DNA of 22,594 nucleotides. Source: an uncultured Sutterella sp. (GTDB lineage: Bacteria > Pseudomonadota > Gammaproteobacteria > Burkholderiales > Burkholderiaceae_F). The translations under genes and the position numbers were made by a program. The stretch spans positions 1 to 22,594 of the forward strand of contig CABUOH010000003.1 in NCBI GenBank assembly GCA_902493085.1, written 5' to 3'. Below are positions 21,062 through 22,594 of this stretch, piece by piece (position 1 is the first letter of the stretch; each line of letters begins with the position of its first letter). Below the pieces are notes generated by a model, which saw only the letters and a list, made by a program, of their open reading frames with translations, ran no database searches and was not told the origin of the DNA.

Positions 21062-22543
21062 ATGACAACACATGCTTCTTCGCTTGAGCGGCTTCTGGCC
21101 GCTCAAGCACTTTTTTACGACGGCACGGGCCTCGACGACGCCTGCCTTCTCAAAGTGCTCGGGCGCATGACGCCCGCCGGAACCGACTGGGCCGACATCT
21201 ATCTGCAGCAAACCGTCTCACGCTCATGGATTCTCGACGAGGGCGCCGTCAAGACCGGCGGCTTCTCGATCGACCGTGGTGCCGGCCTTCGCACCGTCAT
21301 CGGCGAATCATCCACATTGGCATATACGGACGTACTTTCGCTCTCATCGCTCCTTGATGCAGCTCACACCGTGGCCGCCTCAGCCGCCCATGCTCCAGTA
21401 GGTTCGACAAATTCCGTGATTCCGTCCCGGCTCACTCCATCTGCCTACAGACCGTGTTGCGGCATGGAGGATGTAGCCTCCAACATGCACACTCCGCAGG
21501 CGCTCGCCATTCTCCGCGAAGCGGACGCGCTTGCACGAGAAGCCGATCCGCGCATCACGGACGTGGTGGTCACGCTTCAATTCGAGACGGACGCCACGCT
21601 TCTTTGCCGACTCGACGGCAAGCTTTCCGGCGACGTCCGTCCCATGGTCTATCTCTCCATTTCGGTCATCGCCTCGGAGAGCGGCCGACGCGAGCGCGCG
21701 AGCGCCGGCGGCGGCGCTCGGGTCGGGCTTGACTTCTTTACGCGCGAACGCATACGCAAGTGGGCTGCCGAGGCCGCGGCTGAAGCAACGCACAATCTCT
21801 GCGCCTCTCCGGCACCAGCAGGCGTCATGCCCGTCGTGCTCGGGCCGGGCTGGCCTGGAATATTGCTTCACGAAGCCGTAGGCCACGGTCTGGAAGGCGA
21901 CTTCATCCGAAAGGGCACGTCGGCCTTCACGGGCAAGATCGGCGAACGCGTTGCCTCGCCCGGCGTCACTGTCGTGGACGACGGCACGATTGCTCTCGCG
22001 CGCGGCTCCATCGGAATCGATGATGAAGGCACGCCTGCAGCCCGCACGACGCTTATCGAAGACGGCATTCTCACGGGCTACATGCACGACCTCACGAGCG
22101 CGCGCATTCTCGGCGTCGAACCGACGGGCAACGGACGTCGCGAAAGTTTCGCCACGCTGCCTCTGCCGCGCATGACGAACACTTTCATGTCCCCCGGGAA
22201 CTGCGACCCAAACGAAATCGTAAGGTCTGTCAAGCGCGGCATCTACGCAAGCAACTTCAGCGGCGGACAAGTCGACATCACCAACGGGAAGTTCGTCTTC
22301 GCCATGAGCCGCGCCTGGCTTATCGAGGATGGCAAACTCACGCGGCCCGTCCGTGGCGCCATGCTGTCGGGCTCTGGTCCCGAGGCCCTCAAGCACATTC
22401 CACTCGTCGGCAACGACCTTTCGCTTGACAACGGCACGGGACAATGCGGAAAAGAAGGCCAGCAGGTGCCCGTAGGCGTCGGCATGCCAACGGTCCGCAT
22501 TGACGCCCTGACCGTCGGCGGCACCTCCGAAAGCGCTCTCTAA
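21062..22543 (+). CDS. tldD: Metalloprotease TldD
   Basis: TldD is the catalytic subunit of the TldD/TldE (PmbA) protease, which trims unfolded peptides; in E. coli it matures microcin B17 and degrades the CcdA antitoxin. The 493-residue product (481 in E. coli) has the zinc motif HEAVGH (H270, E271, H275) followed by GLEGDFIRKGTSAF and VVDDGT. C462 in GTGQCGKEGQ matches the third zinc ligand, and the end is the typical VPVGVGMPT...LTVGGTS. The frame is open upstream to 20828, but that part overlaps the nitrilase-like gene. The ATG at 21062, four bases after that gene, aligns with the family start. No strong ribosome-binding site is seen, fitting translational coupling. The tldE/pmbA partner is not in this window. 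Confidence 0.96.
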   Translation: MTTHASSLERLLAAQALFYDGTGLDDACLLKVLGRMTPAGTDWADIYLQQTVSRSWILDEGAVKTGGFSIDRGAGLRTVIGESSTLAYTDVLSLSSLLDAAHTVAASAAHAPVGSTNSVIPSRLTPSAYRPCCGMEDVASNMHTPQALAILREADALAREADPRITDVVVTLQFETDATLLCRLDGKLSGDVRPMVYLSISVIASESGRRERASAGGGARVGLDFFTRERIRKWAAEAAAEATHNLCASPAPAGVMPVVLGPGWPGILLHEAVGHGLEGDFIRKGTSAFTGKIGERVASPGVTVVDDGTIALARGSIGIDDEGTPAARTTLIEDGILTGYMHDLTSARILGVEPTGNGRRESFATLPLPRMTNTFMSPGNCDPNEIVRSVKRGIYASNFSGGQVDITNGKFVFAMSRAWLIEDGKLTRPVRGAMLSGSGPEALKHIPLVGNDLSLDNGTGQCGKEGQQVPVGVGMPTVRIDALTVGGTSESAL

Positions 22544-22561
22544 CGCGTTCCGGACGCGGTT

Positions 22562-22567
22562 TATAAT
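22562..22567 (+). promoter_or_regulatory. Consensus -10 element downstream of tldD, for a gene outside the window
   Basis: TATAAT occurs 18 bases after the tldD stop, with a small CGCGT/ACGCG hairpin (22544-22558) just upstream. The -35 at standard spacing (TCTAAC) is poor. It would direct transcription rightward from near 22574 into a gene beyond the window edge. Confidence 0.35.
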
Positions 22568-22594
22568 GCTCAGATTCCCTCCAAACAGGAACCT

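Noticed and set aside
21380..22444. A 354-codon minus-strand frame antisense to tldD
   Set aside because: Shadow of the codon bias of tldD; no ribosome-binding site or recognisable domain.

Overview
The window looks like an ordinary, densely packed chromosomal stretch from a Gram-negative bacterium, most likely a betaproteobacterium of the order Burkholderiales. A gut-associated Sutterellaceae-type genome is my guess; no 16S gene or other decisive marker is present. The basis is protein similarity recalled from memory (HemH, GlnE, YhdP, TldD, GrpE/DnaK/DnaJ), the hemH-grpE-dnaK-dnaJ and yhdP-nit-tldD gene orders, sigma-32-type heat-shock promoters, and a GC-rich third-position bias that makes long antisense reading frames common. 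I see no insertion sequence, prophage, CRISPR array, tRNA or rRNA.

Layout. (1) Bases 1-2702, plus strand: the last ~85% of an RND (HAE1/AcrB-like) efflux pump, closed by a hairpin terminator. (2) 2775-5635, minus strand: a three-gene ABC importer (lipoprotein binding protein, then permease, then ATPase) of the TrpXYZ-like COG2984/COG4120/COG1101 type. It has a sigma-70-like -10 in front and a strong intrinsic terminator between the binding-protein and permease genes. (3) 5845-10197, minus strand: the heat-shock chaperone block grpE, dnaK, dnaJ. grpE and dnaK each carry their own near-perfect sigma-32 promoter, and terminators follow grpE and dnaJ. (4) 10221-11219, minus strand: hemH (ferrochelatase), whose transcript probably runs into grpE because no terminator is seen between them. 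(5) 11317-15894, minus strand: a probable glnE-yheT-VUT operon (glutamine synthetase adenylyltransferase, an alpha/beta hydrolase, a small VUT-family membrane protein) ended by a strong terminator. (6) 16093-22543, plus strand: yhdP (giant AsmA-like envelope protein), a nitrilase-superfamily gene, and tldD (metalloprotease). The glnE and yhdP genes are divergent, and the gap between them carries three copies of an 8-bp motif.

How it works together. Most genes are housekeeping: protein folding, haem synthesis, nitrogen regulation, envelope lipid homeostasis, drug efflux and import of a small solute. I did not find a convincing new multi-gene system. The most unusual point is the nitrilase-family protein between yhdP and tldD: it keeps the catalytic Glu (E40) but has Arg at the Lys position (R112) and Gly at the nucleophilic Cys position (G157), so it is predicted to lack amidase activity. 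Secondary points are the unusually alike twin sigma-32 promoters (including their spacers), the terminator inside the ABC transporter operon, the CCTGTCGA repeats between glnE and yhdP, and a cysteine cluster in the GrpE tail.
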